Shown here piece by piece: positions 35,471-47,542 of a DNA stretch of 64,000 nucleotides. How positions within the stretch are numbered: the first letter of the stretch is position 1; each line of letters starts with the position of its first letter. Made by a program: the position numbers and the translations under genes. Below the pieces are notes generated by a model. That model saw only the letters and a list, made by a program, of their open reading frames with translations. It was not told where the DNA came from and searched no databases. Origin of the DNA: Megaleporinus macrocephalus (taxonomy: Eukaryota > Chordata > Actinopteri > Characiformes > Anostomidae); contig CM038703.1 of the NCBI GenBank assembly GCA_021613375.1, forward strand, positions 19,156,694 to 19,220,693, written 5' to 3'.

Positions 35471-37124
35471 CAAGAACTCTACATCCATGTAGGCTTGCAC
35501 AAAGACATGGCTGGACACCTAAAATGTTCTGCTGGCTGGGGACGTTAAATGGTTTGCTTCTCTACAATATTTTATTCTAGAGTGTTGAAGAAAACTTACT
35601 TTAAACTATTGAAACCATTCCTACTTAACACATTTAGCAACAGTAGTCTGGTCATGCAAACTCATTGACCAGTATAGATAATGGAAAATAATGTAGGCAT
35701 TTAAATGTTGAAGCATAATGAACCCATTTGAAGCATAATGAACCCAGAACAGAGGTTAAAGCCTCATGAATCAGCGGGAAAGATTGAATGCACACTGGCA
35801 TGCTTGTGAAAATTGGCATAATGAGAAGATAATGTCTGACCAACACTTGATCAAAGGATGTATAAAAGAGAGACAATACCCTCCGAGGGCTTTTATGAGC
35901 AAGCTTGCCCATCACATCATGCAAGCCTGTGGTGATTCTTGTTAGGCCTAATTCCATCAACCCCAGTCCCCATTGTTTACATCAGAGCTGTAGTATGTGG
36001 ATCTACAGCTTGTTCGTTCCCAAGGGTGTCTAGAGGTCCAGACAAGTAACTCAGCCAAAGATGCACTGGGTCCATGTTGGGGGTCTCCATTTTTAAAAGG
36101 CTTGAATGCTGTGTTGAGTCATTAGGCTGGAGTTTATTGTCTGCTGCAGACCCTAGTGCATAGTAATGAGACTAGGATTGCGCCCTGAGCACATGTACTC
36201 ACGTCATCCCCATTTACATAATGATGCTGCGAGATGCAGCTTTCCCAGTGCCCGATGAATGTGTCACCATATGGTGCAAAGGGGGATCGGGGTAGCCTGC
36301 TGGTGCTGGAATATTCCCACAATGGTCCCAACAGAGGAGCCTTCTGCCTCAAATTCAATATGAGCCTCTGGAAAAGAGCAGGCTGATCACCCATCACGGT
36401 CTGTTTGTGTTCATGGCATTAGCAGATAAGTGAATGTACTGTTAGTTGTTTTGCCCATACACTTTTATTGGAATTAAAAATGATGAAAAATGCATGCAAT
36501 AAAATAAAAAAAAATAAGGATTATTATGTACTGTTATGTTGCTTGCATAGACCACCGAGTGAACTCCTCCTAATGTATTAACAGCTGTTTACTCACCAGT
36601 CTAGAAGGAACATTCAGTTTCTAGTGCATGTCATTTCACTCTTTAAATCACCAACAGCATCTCCAGTGGAGTAATCTCTTGTTTTATTATCTCTTATTTA
36701 CTTTTATGTTTTGTGTTTTTTGAGTGGGTGGTGGTGATAATGGTCACTTGCCAAGAGCATCAGCCATCATTTTGTTTACTCTTCTTTTTACTGGCTACCA
36801 GCCCACTTGGAGCAGAATCTTCATCAAGATATCACTCCCCCCTCCAAACAAAACAAAATAACAAAAGCATTAGTCCTGCGTCTTTGTTTTTTCATGTTGG
36901 ACTGATATGATCTGATGTTGTATAGTGACTCGCTATCATACTCTTGAGGTGTAAAGTGTTATTACAGACAGAATGGGCCAGTGTTAGCTGGTTAGCATGC
37001 TTACTTTAGTAGATATTTCTGAAACATAGACTTCCCTTGGCTGTTATTACTAAATACTACTAAATGGACTTTTAGTTCATTTAGTAATGCTTTTAGCTAA
37101 AACAAATGTACCTGGATTTTACAT
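35471..37124. other. Non-coding stretch, no gene seen
   Basis: Intergenic sequence. The frame of 102 codons at 35652-35960 minus and that of 87 codons at 36134-36397 minus have no domain or splice context. A small tandem duplication 'atttgaagcataatgaaccc' lies near 35707-35750. Confidence 0.4.
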
Positions 37125-37312
37125 TTGAATAATCATATGCGGTTTTCAGACATGTCACATATTATTTTTAACATGCACATCATCACATCTGAAAAACATA
37201 GACACTATAACTGGCCATGGCATGCTGCCCATGACATTATTCACATGAGGCTGCAGGTGTTTATGTGTGATCACATGCAGTTCTTAGACATTTCACACGA
37301 AATATGGTATTT
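37125..37312. repeat. Degenerate repeat with 'cacatg..gttttcagaca' phrases
   Basis: Two diverged copies of 'atgcggttttcagacatgtc' / 'atgcagttcttagacatttc' flank a middle with related 'catcacatctgaaaaacata' in reverse sense. It is probably a decayed MITE-like repeat. No coding frame is supported. Confidence 0.35.
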
Positions 37313-37379
37313 CTGTTAGCTTCTTACTTAATAGTCAGATGAATTTGAATATTCTCTAAAAATAACCCAGACGAGCATG

Positions 37380-37505
37380 AGCTCCATGCTGTTCTAAGAT
37401 GGTTTGTGATGGTTTATGCTGGTCTAGGGCTGGTCGACCAGCATACCAGCAACCAAAAAACAATATATGCTGGTTTTGCTAGTGACCAACCATGTTGTCT
37501 GTGCT
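37380..37505. repeat. Short palindromic 'tgctggt' repeat
   Basis: Many 'ctggt'/'accag' words lie around a perfect palindrome 'ctggtcgaccag' at 37431-37442 ('gctggtctagggctggtcga' then 'ccagcataccagcaacca'). The segment could fold into a hairpin. It resembles short MITE-like repeats of fish genomes. Confidence 0.5.
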
Positions 37506-38585
37506 GCTTTTTATAGCAGAGAGTTTACTGAAGGAAACTACACTTAACCTGCAATGTAAACATAAAAAATGCCACTCAAATGTATGTTTCAAATATCTTT
37601 AATGTTTGTAGAACTTTCTAAAGTTATATTGAATCCAGTGTGACAACACGTGTCAAAAATAGCTTAATAGCTTAATAACACGCTACAGTAAATACCATTG
37701 AAATGCATGTAGAACTGAACATTATCGTTGGGGTCAGGTGAAGGATGCGGCTTTAAATTACACCTTAAATATAATTATTTCTGAAAAAGTAGCATATTTA
37801 ATGTTGCTGTTTTATAAAAACAACAATGAGCTACTGTAGGCCCTGTGTTGCAGTGACTTTATCATGAGGGAGTTTTAGGCACTCCACTTCAACTGTGCCA
37901 AAGAATACACTGTATTCATGATACTATCACAGTAACATATAGCCTATTAGGGCTTGCTGCTTTATTAAACTTAAAGAACCTCCACATATGGTTGTATACC
38001 AAGTAGATTTTTTTCATAAGGCTGGATATTCAGGCCAACAACTATTTTAGGCATGGAATGAGCAGAGGCAGTGGTACAAATGGTACCTATTGATGATGCT
38101 AGAGTACAGAAGAAGATATTGTGATAGTCTGCAACTGTACCAGGGTAGAGGGAATAAACCCATGACATGAAAAAGAAGCTTAATGTTATATGACAAAAGG
38201 CAGTGACATGCTTTCCTCCAAGGTAATGACCACGTTTTTTTCTCGTGGTCATGCTTTCAATGTACCATGTGCACCCACTGCAAACATGTGTGCATATGCT
38301 CCTGCAGCCTGAGCAGCACAAATGACTGGGAAAGCGTGTCCAGATGGCAGCCATATTGGCTCTAACATTAGACCCAGCTGCTCTGTCTGAGCATGAGTAT
38401 GCACTTTCTCATCACCCGCCGCATGCTGACAGCCCATGGCATATGCAGAACCAGTTAGCTCTGTCTCTCACTCCTAGTGGCAGATGTGACCTAAGCCTTC
38501 GAATAGATCATGCATTCATTGCTATTTCTTTCATCTATTCAAACTATGGATTCTGTGTATTCAATTTGTGTACTATGTACTCCTT

Positions 38586-38586
<1 letters not shown>
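37506..38586. other. Non-coding stretch, no gene seen
   Basis: Intergenic DNA. The 127-codon frame at 37971-38354 minus has scattered Cys residues but no recognisable domain or splice sites. Confidence 0.4.

Positions 38587-38667
<81 letters not shown>
38587..38667. repeat. Compound (CA)n-(TA)n microsatellite
   Basis: 31 CA units (38587-38648) run straight into about 10 TA units (to 38667). The His/Thr-rich frames across it are artefacts of the repeat. Confidence 0.95.
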
Positions 38668-38889
38668 GGCACTTTTCAAATGTAATTGTATATCATACAG
38701 TGTCAATGTCAGAGTCAGTTAAATACCCGCTATTCATTTTCAGAGCTATGTCTAAGAGAATGAGGTACAAGGAGGGTGAAAGTCAAAGCAATGTAAGTAA
38801 AAAAGTTTAAAACTGTTCTTTACTTTAAAAGCTGTAGAGAAAATGGGACCATGCGAAACATGGTAAACTTCCAAAACTGTCCTAATTAA

Positions 38890-39113
38890 ATAAACTGTAC
38901 TTCATTAAGCTTTTATCTTAAAGTGATAGGAAAATCAAGGACCACTCCTATATCAGATCTGAAAACTGCCCATCCTGCCACTGTGAAAAGATGACTCAGT
39001 GTTATGGATGTAAAAGGCTGTCAAGAAGCTATTACTGATAAAAAAGAAAGAGACAAAAATAAGAAAAAAAAATTATGTTGATGATCTCAGAATATTCTAA
39101 TGAATAGAGATTA
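38890..39113. mobile_element. Tc1-like transposon remnant, copy 3
   Basis: It follows the order of copies 1 and 2 in their second half: 'aagcttttatcttaaagtga', 'ccactgtgaaaagatgactc', 'aggctgtcaagaagctatta' and 'gatgatctcagaatattcta'. It is heavily decayed. Confidence 0.45.
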
Positions 39114-39145
39114 AAGAATTACATAATGCTTTTGTTCTTCCCATT

Positions 39146-39273
39146 TTTATCAGCGCTGGCAGATTAAATTCATTACATTTATCAGCTCTAGCCAATCACA
39201 TTCATTACATTTATCAGCTCTGGCCAATCGCGTTCATTACATTTATCAGCTCTGCCAGATCAAATCTATTACT
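39146..39273. repeat. 32-bp tandem repeat, 4 copies
   Basis: Four head-to-tail 32-bp units begin at 39146, 39178, 39210 and 39242, each starting 'tttatcagc'. Units 2 and 3 carry 'gccaatc' (a CCAAT word), whereas units 1 and 4 carry 'agat(t/c)aaa' there. The middle units are the most alike, as expected from local duplication. Confidence 0.9.
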
Positions 39274-40384
39274 GTAACTAAAAACAAGGTTGTTTACAGT
39301 GCACAATGCCCAAAAACCTGAGAATTAAAGATTGCCTTTCTCACTAATTCACATCTTTAATCGCTAGATGTGCTCTGCTATTGTACGTGAAGCTACATTG
39401 TCATTATTCTCTCAGCTCCAGTAGTGAGCTCTCTGCTCCCATGTCAGTCTCTGCGCACACTGTTGTGGCTGCGGGCTAAGCTGAAGAGCTACAGTGCGTT
39501 ACCCTGCATGCTCCTCTGCCACTGTTTGTTTACAGCCAGGGCCCTGAACCTCACCAGGTCATTGCATCCCCTGACTCCTCACTGACCAGACAGCCCAAGC
39601 AGAGACCAGCTCTTTGTGTTTCCACTTCTCTGTCACTTAATCCATAGGGCCTATATATGACTTAAAATGGCTCTTCTTTCACTTGTAGATCATTGAAAAC
39701 AACAACAAAAACAACAACAGGACATTTCATGCCACTTCAAATGCTTGAAACCTACAAGAAATCAATAAAGTTGCATGATGTTGCATAATGTGTTGTAATA
39801 AACACAGGCTATGTGACCTTGTTACTCACTTTCTATTACAGTATATAACCATGTTGCTTGTGTCACTGTTCCAAATACTAAAGAGAAATATAACAACAAT
39901 ATAAACAACTGTAAATAACATTGTTTTTATCTCTATTCCTCATTTACAGGCACTCTGGCTATAAATTGAAGATAAATCTTTTGCTTGTCAGTTAGCTAAC
40001 TAATATTTGTATTTTTTACAGGCACCCAAGTAAAACCTTGACCACCAGCTATTCTGCCAATAATTTACCTAAAATCCATATTATCACTGTGCAACTATGT
40101 ACTGTTTCACTCTGTATAAGATTTAAAGATTATAGAACAAGGCTAATGTTTATTTTTATGGGAACTGCGTCACAAACTTTTACAGTTTTAGTGGTTTAAA
40201 TATTTATATACCTCAAGATGCTATCTCAGGTTGGATGGCCCACTTGTTAAGGCACTAGACTGGATGGGTAGGGCATGAAGTAGGCCAAAGCCATAAAGGC
40301 TACTTATTACTATTCACAGTAGTTAATATTAACCTTCAGAGACTTCACATACAAACAACCTATATTATAAATATAGAGTAATAA
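39274..40384. other. Non-coding stretch, no gene seen
   Basis: Intergenic DNA with a GC-richer patch at about 39420-39630. No frame over 60 codons and no repeat was recognised. Confidence 0.45.
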
Positions 40385-40437
40385 TTATATTATATTATAT
40401 TATATTATATTATATTATATCATATTATATTATATAT
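40385..40437. repeat. (TTATA)n pentanucleotide repeat
   Basis: About ten 5-bp 'ttata' units with one 'tcata' variant near the right end. Confidence 0.9.
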
Positions 40438-41183
40438 CCACTGAGATTTACAAAAATAAATATTTTGGTCTGGACATTGAAGCAAATGTAAGATAAAAAA
40501 GTGCTGACACAAGGCAAATCAATAAATAATTATTTTATTATGTAAATAATTATGCAATTAATTAAGTAAAAAAATTATAAAATGGCAAAACCTTTATTAG
40601 CTAAAGATGAAAAAGGTCCCATGAGGGGACGCTTTCTTTAATTACTTGGCATGAAAAGCAGATGAATCTTGTGATCATAGAAGCGCTGTGACGCACTTAG
40701 CTTTAGGGAATCTCTGGATGAGAAGAATGATTTCATTTTTCAAGCTTTAGGCAATAAGATATGAAATGCTTGCCCACAGTAATACTTATCGCTTTGCTTG
40801 ACTGCATGTGGCTATGACTCTATTGCCTGGAACAGCACAGAGGGACAGGGATGACCCACATAAACTATACTTCATTATCTAGTGCCTGGAGTTTTGTAGG
40901 GTAGCAGCATGAGCAGCATTAAACAGAACAGATAAGCTACTGCATGGCACCTCGTGACTTTGACTCAAACCTGAATAGTGTTTACTTGCATAGCTTCCAA
41001 ACAATATTAACCCTTTGAGTTATTATACAAAGCTGCTATCGGTTACTGGCGTGAGACAATGCCTATTTAATAATGTACAGATATATAGAACATCCAATAC
41101 CACCTGATATTACGTGATTTGCATACATTACTGCACTAATGTACAAAGAAATAAATGAATTAAGACAGTGAATGAAGCTTTGC
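40438..41183. other. Non-coding stretch, no gene seen
   Basis: AT-rich flank of the minisatellite. No gene, RNA or recognised repeat. Confidence 0.45.
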
Positions 41184-43250
41184 TCGCACAGTAGCAGTGG
41201 CAGTCGCACAGTAACAGTGGCAGTCGGACAGTAGCAGTGGCAGTCGGACAGTAGCAGTGGCAGTCGGACAGTAGCAGTGGCAGTCGCACAGTAACAGTGG
41301 CAGTCGGACAGTAGCAGTGGCAGTCGGACAGTAGCAGTGGCAGTCGGACAGTAGCAGTGATAGTCGGAGAGTAGCAGTGGCTGTCGGACAGTAGCAGTGG
41401 CAGTCGGACAGTAGCAGTGGCAGTTGGACAGTAGCAGTGGCAGTCGGACAGTAGCAGTGGCAGTTGGACAGTAGCAGTGGCAGTCGGACAGTAGCAGTGG
41501 CAGTCGGACAGTAGCAGTGGCAGTTGGACAGTAGCAGTGGCAGTCTGACCGTAGCAGTGGCAATTGGACAGTAGCAGTGGCAGTCTGACCGTAGCAGTGG
41601 CAGTCTGACAGTAGCAGTGGCAGTTGGACAGTAGCAGTGACAGTTGGACAGTAGCAGTGGCAGTTGGACCGTAGCAGTGGCAATTGGACAGTAGCAGTGG
41701 CAGTCTGACCGTAGCAGTGGCAGTCTGACAGTAGCAGTGGTAGTTGGACAGTAGCAGTGGCAGTTGGACAGTAGCAGTGGCAGTTGGACAGTAGCAGTGG
41801 CAGTCTGACAGTAGCAGTGGCAGTCAGACAGTAGCAGTGGCAGTCGGACAGTAGCAGTGGCAGTCTGACAATAGCAGTGGCAGTCGGACAGTAGCAGTGG
41901 CAGTCGAACAGTAGCAGTGGCAGTCGCATAGTAGCAGTGGCAGTCAGACAGTAGCAGTGGCAGTTGGACAGTAGCAGTGGCAGTCTGACAATAGCAGTGG
42001 CAGTCGGACAGTAGCAGTGGCAGTCAGACAGTAGCAGTGGCAGTCGGACAGTAGCAGTGGCAGTCTGACAATAGCAGTGGCAGTCGGACAGTAGCAGTGG
42101 CGGTCTGACAGTAGCAGTGGCAGTCGGACAGTAGCAGTGGCAGTCTGACAATAGCAGTGGCAGTCTGACAGTAGCAGTGGCAGTCGCATAGTAGCAGTGG
42201 CAGTTGGACAGTAGCAGTGGCAGTCGGACAGTAGCAGTGGCAGTCGGACAGTAGCAGTGGCAGTCAGACAGTAGCAGTGGCAGTCTGACAATAGCAGTGG
42301 CAGTCTGACAGTAGCAGTGGCAGTCAGACAGTAGCAGTGGCTGTCGGACAGTAGCAGTGGCAGTCGGACAGTTGCAGTGGCAGTCGGACAGTAGCAGTGA
42401 TAGTCGGAGAGTAGCAGTGGCTGTCTGACAGTAGCAGTGGCAGTTGAACAGTAGCAGTGGCAGTTGGACAGTAGCAGTGGCAGTCTGACCGTAGCAGTGG
42501 CAGTTGGACAGTAGCAGTGGCAGTTGGACAGTAGCAGTGATAGTCGGAGAGTAGCAGTGGCAGTTGGACAGTAGCAGTGGCAGTCGGACAGTAGCAGTGG
42601 CAGTCTGACAATAGCAGTGGCAGTCTGACAGTAGCAGTGGCAGTCTGACAGTAGTAGTGGCAGTCGCATAGTAGCAGTGGCAGTTGGACAGTAGCAGTGG
42701 CAGTCGGACAGTAGCAGTGGCAGTCGGACAGTAGCAGTGATAGTCGGAGAGTAGCAGTGATAGTCGGAGAGTAGCAGTGGCTGTCGGACAGTAGCAGTGG
42801 CAGTCTGACAGTAGCAGTGGCAGTCGGACAGTAGCAGTGATAGTCGGAGAGTAGCAGTGATAGTCGGAGAGTAGCAGTGGCAGTCTGACAGTAGCAGTGG
42901 CAGTCTGACAGTAGCAGTGATAGTCGGAGAGTAACAGTGGATGTCGGACAGTAGCAGTGGCAGTCTGACAGTAGCAGTGATAGTCGGAGAGTAGCAGTGG
43001 ATGTCGGACAGTAGCAGTGGCAGTCTGACAGTAGCAGTGATAGTCGGAGAGTAGCAGTGGATGTCGGACAGTAGCAGTGGCAGTCTGACAGTAGCAGTGG
43101 CAGTCTGACAGTAGCAGTGATAGTCGGAGAGTAGCAGTGGCTGTTGGACAGTAGCAGTGGCAGTCTGACAGTAGCAGTGATAGTCGGAGAGTAGCAGTGG
43201 ATGTCGGACAGTAGCAGTGGCAGTCGGACAGTAGCAGTGGCAGTCGGACA
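41184..43250. repeat. 20-bp minisatellite, about 103 copies, with higher-order structure
   Basis: 2.07 kb of head-to-tail 20-bp units, consensus 'cagtcggacagtagcagtgg', with no length change: every unit stays in register across the array. Variants sit mainly at fixed positions ('cagtctgaca', 'cagttggaca', 'tagtcggaga', 'atgtcggaca', 'ctgtcggaca', 'cagtcgcata', 'gacc' for 'gaca', 'aatagc' for 'agtagc'). Some recur in blocks of three (60 bp, for example 42961-43020 and 43021-43080, identical) or six units (120 bp, 41541-41640 against 41661-41760). No minus-strand phase of the unit contains a stop. That creates long artificial frames (41063-42151, 41944-43266) that should not be taken as genes. 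Confidence 0.97.
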
Positions 43251-43721
43251 TAAGGTTACTGGTCAATTTCTACCTTGGTAAATTACTTTACTCTGTCTGA
43301 CTGAACATAATTGCAAGTTATAAATATTAAGTAATTAGAAATGGTTTTATTAAACAGATTGCAGAGAGACCCATTAGTTTCAGAGTACTTAGTCCACCTT
43401 TATTGCTAATAGTCTGTAGACAGAGGATGCATAAGGATGCATATGATGTGGCATGTCAATCAGGCAAATCAGACTTTTTTTTTTTTACAATGTGAGCATA
43501 TAAATTATAGGCTTTGTTTTAAGACAATGGTCTATTCAAACATACAGTGTGAGTGATCAAAAAAATAATTTCTAAAATCACATATTGTATGTCAGAGGCA
43601 TTTATCTTTGATGTGATTCCCAAAACTATAAAACATACCAGAGACAGAAACATGGAGGAGACAGGTCACTGTTTAAAATATAAAAAATGAATGTGAATTT
43701 GAAATATGTTTTTCTAAAACT
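43251..43721. other. Non-coding stretch, no gene seen
   Basis: AT-rich flank of the minisatellite with a short T9 run near 43478. No other feature. Confidence 0.45.
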
Positions 43722-43978
43722 GAGGTTAGGGAACCAGCCTTGTGACCGGAAGATTGCTGGTTCGATCCCATGAACCGTCAGGACACGACTGAAGTGCTCT
43801 TGAGCAAAGCACCTTAAACCCTGACTGCTCCCCGGGCGATGTGGAAGTGCTGCCCATTGCTCCAGGCAAGTGTGCTCACTGCCTCTTATTTGTCTGTGCA
43901 CTAGTGTGTGCAGATATATGAGTGTTTCATTGGACAGATGGGTTAATGCGGAGATCTTTAATTCCCTTTTGAATTCCC
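43722..43978 (+). mobile_element. tRNA-derived SINE
   Basis: The head resembles a tRNA: an A-box-like 'gaggttagggaaccagcct' is followed by a good RNA polymerase III B box 'ggttcgatccc' at 43759-43769. The body 'gagcaaagcaccttaaaccc', 'tgctccccgggcgatgtgg', 'gcaagtgtgctcactgcctc' and the end 'gggttaatgcggag' are typical of a widespread fish SINE. The tail runs into an (ATCT)n repeat. The copy is diverged and has no intact tRNA fold. Confidence 0.75.
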
Positions 43979-44004
43979 TATCTATCTAGTATCTATCTAT
44001 CTAA
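43979..44004. repeat. Short (ATCT)n tail of the SINE
   Basis: 'tatctatctagtatctatct' with one interruption lies directly at the SINE 3' end. Such simple tails are usual for retroposed elements. Confidence 0.7.
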
Positions 44005-47000
44005 AAACGTAAAAGGCTTCTGATTTCAGTTTTATAGGTCTCCCTTCATTCATAGAGGTATTAAGAGTGATCGTGTATGACTGGAGATACTTTAAATAAA
44101 TTGTACAAGAAATAACACTTCTTATATAATAGTTTTTAGTTTACAGCTACACAAAAGTGTTATTCTGAGTGTTCTGTAAGTAATGTGACATAGCTAGCTA
44201 ATTCAACATCATTTAAAATCAGCTGTTTTTTTAATGATTTAACTTTTAAGGTACATTGCACTCATTTACATTAACAGCTACTGAGTTATAAATCTGTTAC
44301 CCGTTATGGTGCTGGTATTGGCATTGCAAGGATCAAATATATGTCCCTGGCCTGAAAAGAAGGGTCTTGATCGATTTCTAGTATCTAGTATTTTTCTGTA
44401 TTTACTGAAGAAATACTGCAGCAATTTCCTGTATTTCTTAAATACAGCAAGTTTCTGTAAAGAATGCTGATTTTTCTCTTACATAGTCAAGCATTTTAAC
44501 AAATTGCTTCAAAAGTCATATTTTATTGAAATCAGTTGTTACCTATAGAGCATATTGGTAAAGTGACCAGTGCCTGTAGAGATGGAATTTTCCAGTATTA
44601 ATAATCTGACTGTATGAATGAATGTAAAGACAACATATATATTGTTTAAGGATATTGACCATGTTGTACTCTTGTACTCTACTCTATTCTGTAGATTTAA
44701 TTTGTCTTAAATAAACAGGTTTGTGTTTTCTATGCTCTGTTTCTTGTGTATTTTGAGGTAATCTAAATCAAGTATTTAAAAGTGCATGCACATTGCAGTA
44801 TGCACAAGTTGTACATTAGAAATATAGATAAACAACGGTGATGTAATGATACTGTATAAATACTGTAAATAAATGACTGTAGAAACTTCTCTAAATTACT
44901 CTAAAGTCTACAGTGAATTTGTTCTACACTCTACATCCTGCATTAAAATATTACCTGATGATCAGATGCATTTAACTAAAAAAACTAAACTCTATTACTT
45001 GCTACAACCTCTTATTTGGCCATTACTAAAGGATCCTTAGCTGGAGGCTGAAGACTAGTGATGTAACAGCATATTTCTTTGTTCACAATCCATCTGTCAG
45101 TAATTGTATTGCTTTGTTAGCGTTGGATACATGCATACAGGTAGTTAGTCAGTCATTTGTGTTGTGTAAGAAGTGTGTAAAACAGCGGGAGATGGTGTAA
45201 ACTTCACCATGCATGCAAAGTAATGCCCATAGTTTTATTAGGACTCATAAACACAGCATCAGGTCCGCTGATAAAGTCCTGCCATTGGCTAGTCGGCACA
45301 CATGAAAGGAGATGAAAGCCTTTTGTGTGTAGAATGATGCTGGAGTTTTAACACTAGGTTGTCATAAAGCGTCTGTAAGGCCTGTATGGGCATCTGGTTC
45401 TTTTAACTACAGCAGTCTATCTGCTGCCTGATAAAGACTAAAGGAGCCATAAAGATGATAAACTCTGGAGAATGCATTGCTATTTCTTTCATCTGTTCAG
45501 ACAAAGCTATGGATATATGATACTGTGGTTATTAAGATTAAGCAATTTTGAAGGTTAGTGTGATAAACGTGCAAAGACATCATTCTATCACACAGTGATA
45601 AGAGAATATCATTGTCTGTTGTAGCACTTCAAAGGTAAATGAAACCAGTCAGGTACGGCAGCAGCATTAACATGGCCATAAAAAAGAAGATCATAAAATG
45701 AAATGGTTCTATCAAACACAAAGATTGAATCACATCATTTCCTCCAAAACATCATCTCCATCATAACAACCTTTTAACCAAGAGCAGAAAAGATATGTTC
45801 TCAGCTTTAAGGTGCGGGGCTGGGCCTAAGACAATTTATTTTTGCTTGTTCATTTGAATATTTGAGCAGGATTAATATCTTTTTATACAAGTAATATATA
45901 CACATCTTTGCTACAAATGAAAAGGCAGACTTTGATTCCTGGACCTGGAGTTTCCAGGAGTACAAATGTTACAACGAGTTGTTTGAAGTCGAGTTTTCCA
46001 ACCTTAAATGTATCAATAAAAATGATTATTTGTGTCGCTAGATTAAAAAGGTGTCAATCACTGGTTACTTCACTAAATTCACCAAAAAAGTAGAAAAGCA
46101 TAAATTACAACAACATTTTATAGTAATTATAGTAACGAAAATGAACTGTTTTGAATGTATATGCTACCATTGAGTTCCCGCATTGTTTGTTTTAGAAAGC
46201 TTAGTTGTAAGTCTGTTATAAAACTAACTCTGCCACATGGAGGATGTACATTAGCTTGGCTACCTCTCGTAGTCAGATGAATGCATGCTTCAAAACAGTG
46301 CTATAGTGATATGGCAGGTTTTAAGTGTTTCTATTCACAAATATTTTATTACCATTAGAAAAAAAATTTGTCAGACTTCAAAATTCTAGTTTACTTGGTT
46401 TTCTTTTTCTTGGCTTCCTCCTTTTTCTATCATTCAGAGTGTCAATGAAATTTAGTTTATAGGTAAAGGGAAAGTTTTGTAGCTTCGGTGTGTTGATTGA
46501 TAAGTAAAAATAGCTGAAAAATGTAATTTTGCATGTACACAACACAGAAACTTAGAATTCTTAAGTACTGCAGATGTGAGTTCTGTCTTAACTTTTATGT
46601 TACACAAAATAAATTAGTAATATCTGCCCAATAGATGTCAAAATTATTATATTATTAAAATTAGCATGTTAAGTTTAAAAAGCTGTGTTACATTTAACCC
46701 CATGCTGGTTCTACATTAATATAATGAGCATTTATTCCAAGTAATTCTGGACCAAGTTTAAAATGCACTATAGTGTAATGGCCTTAAATAAGTCTGTCTC
46801 AGTAGTTCTCCATCTATGCTCCTCTCTGTCTGGAGGATAATGAGAGCAGAGAACATAAACCCAGACACAGCTTTTGCAGAGCATTCATTTGTTGACTTAC
46901 TGGCTTTCCAGCTCTAAATCTCAACTAAGCAAACTCGTGTCATGCTCTGCTGAGACTTTACAGAGCCTTTCAGCAGGAAACATCCTGCTTCTGCTGTTTG

Positions 47001-47537
47001 GACCCACTCAGTCCCTGAGGTAAGGAGAGGAGGAAGAAAGGAGGAAGAGGAGCAGAGGGGGAGACTGAAGACGTTCTGTTACGGTGCCGGGGGAGTCTGT
47101 CCATCTCCTTTCCGAAAAACAAAAAAACACACTTGGAGCAATTCCCAAAAGGTGGAAGAGTGCATCGCTGCGGGGGCCAGACAGAAAGAGCCATGTGAAC
47201 TCGACTGTATCATCAGGTTCAGATTAGGCTGCTGTCGTAGGCTTGAGGGAGGCGGGGTGGTGGGGTGATGGGGTGCCTCACAGGAGCTTTAACACTGAAA
47301 TACTCCCCTGGCACCATTTGCTGGGCGCACTGCCCAGAGCGCCAGGCCGTTCTCACTCAAACCCAGAGCTGCCACCAATAACAGCATAGTCAGCTCTGAG
47401 CAGCATACGGAAAACTTCAGATCAACATAAATAAAATCCTTGCTGTTGTCCCATTAAAACCTTCCAGCTCAATTTTTAAAAATATTATTATTTGTTAAAC
47501 CAGAACATTAGAACATTAGAACTGGTGGACATATACT
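44005..47537. other. Non-coding stretch, no gene seen
   Basis: 3.5 kb of AT-rich intergenic DNA. The only frames (45908-46093 plus, 46970-47194 minus) have no domain. 47020-47070 is purine-rich. No RNA gene, repeat or promoter was recognised. Confidence 0.45.
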
Positions 47538-47542
47538 GATAG

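Noticed and set aside
38344..38810. Frames with His-Thr runs
   Set aside because: Produced by the (CA)n-(TA)n microsatellite.
41063..42151. 362-codon minus-strand open frame
   Set aside because: It lies almost wholly inside the 20-bp minisatellite. It is open only because no phase of the unit has a stop on that strand, and it overlaps another long frame in a different phase.
41184..43250. CRISPR-like array
   Set aside because: There are no unique spacers between repeats, the units are contiguous 20-mers, and the sequence is vertebrate.
41944..43266. 440-codon minus-strand open frame
   Set aside because: Same cause as the 362-codon frame: a translation of tandem repeats with no unique domain.
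43722..43800. Possible tRNA gene with a good B box
   Set aside because: No cloverleaf can be drawn. The downstream body and tail are those of a SINE.
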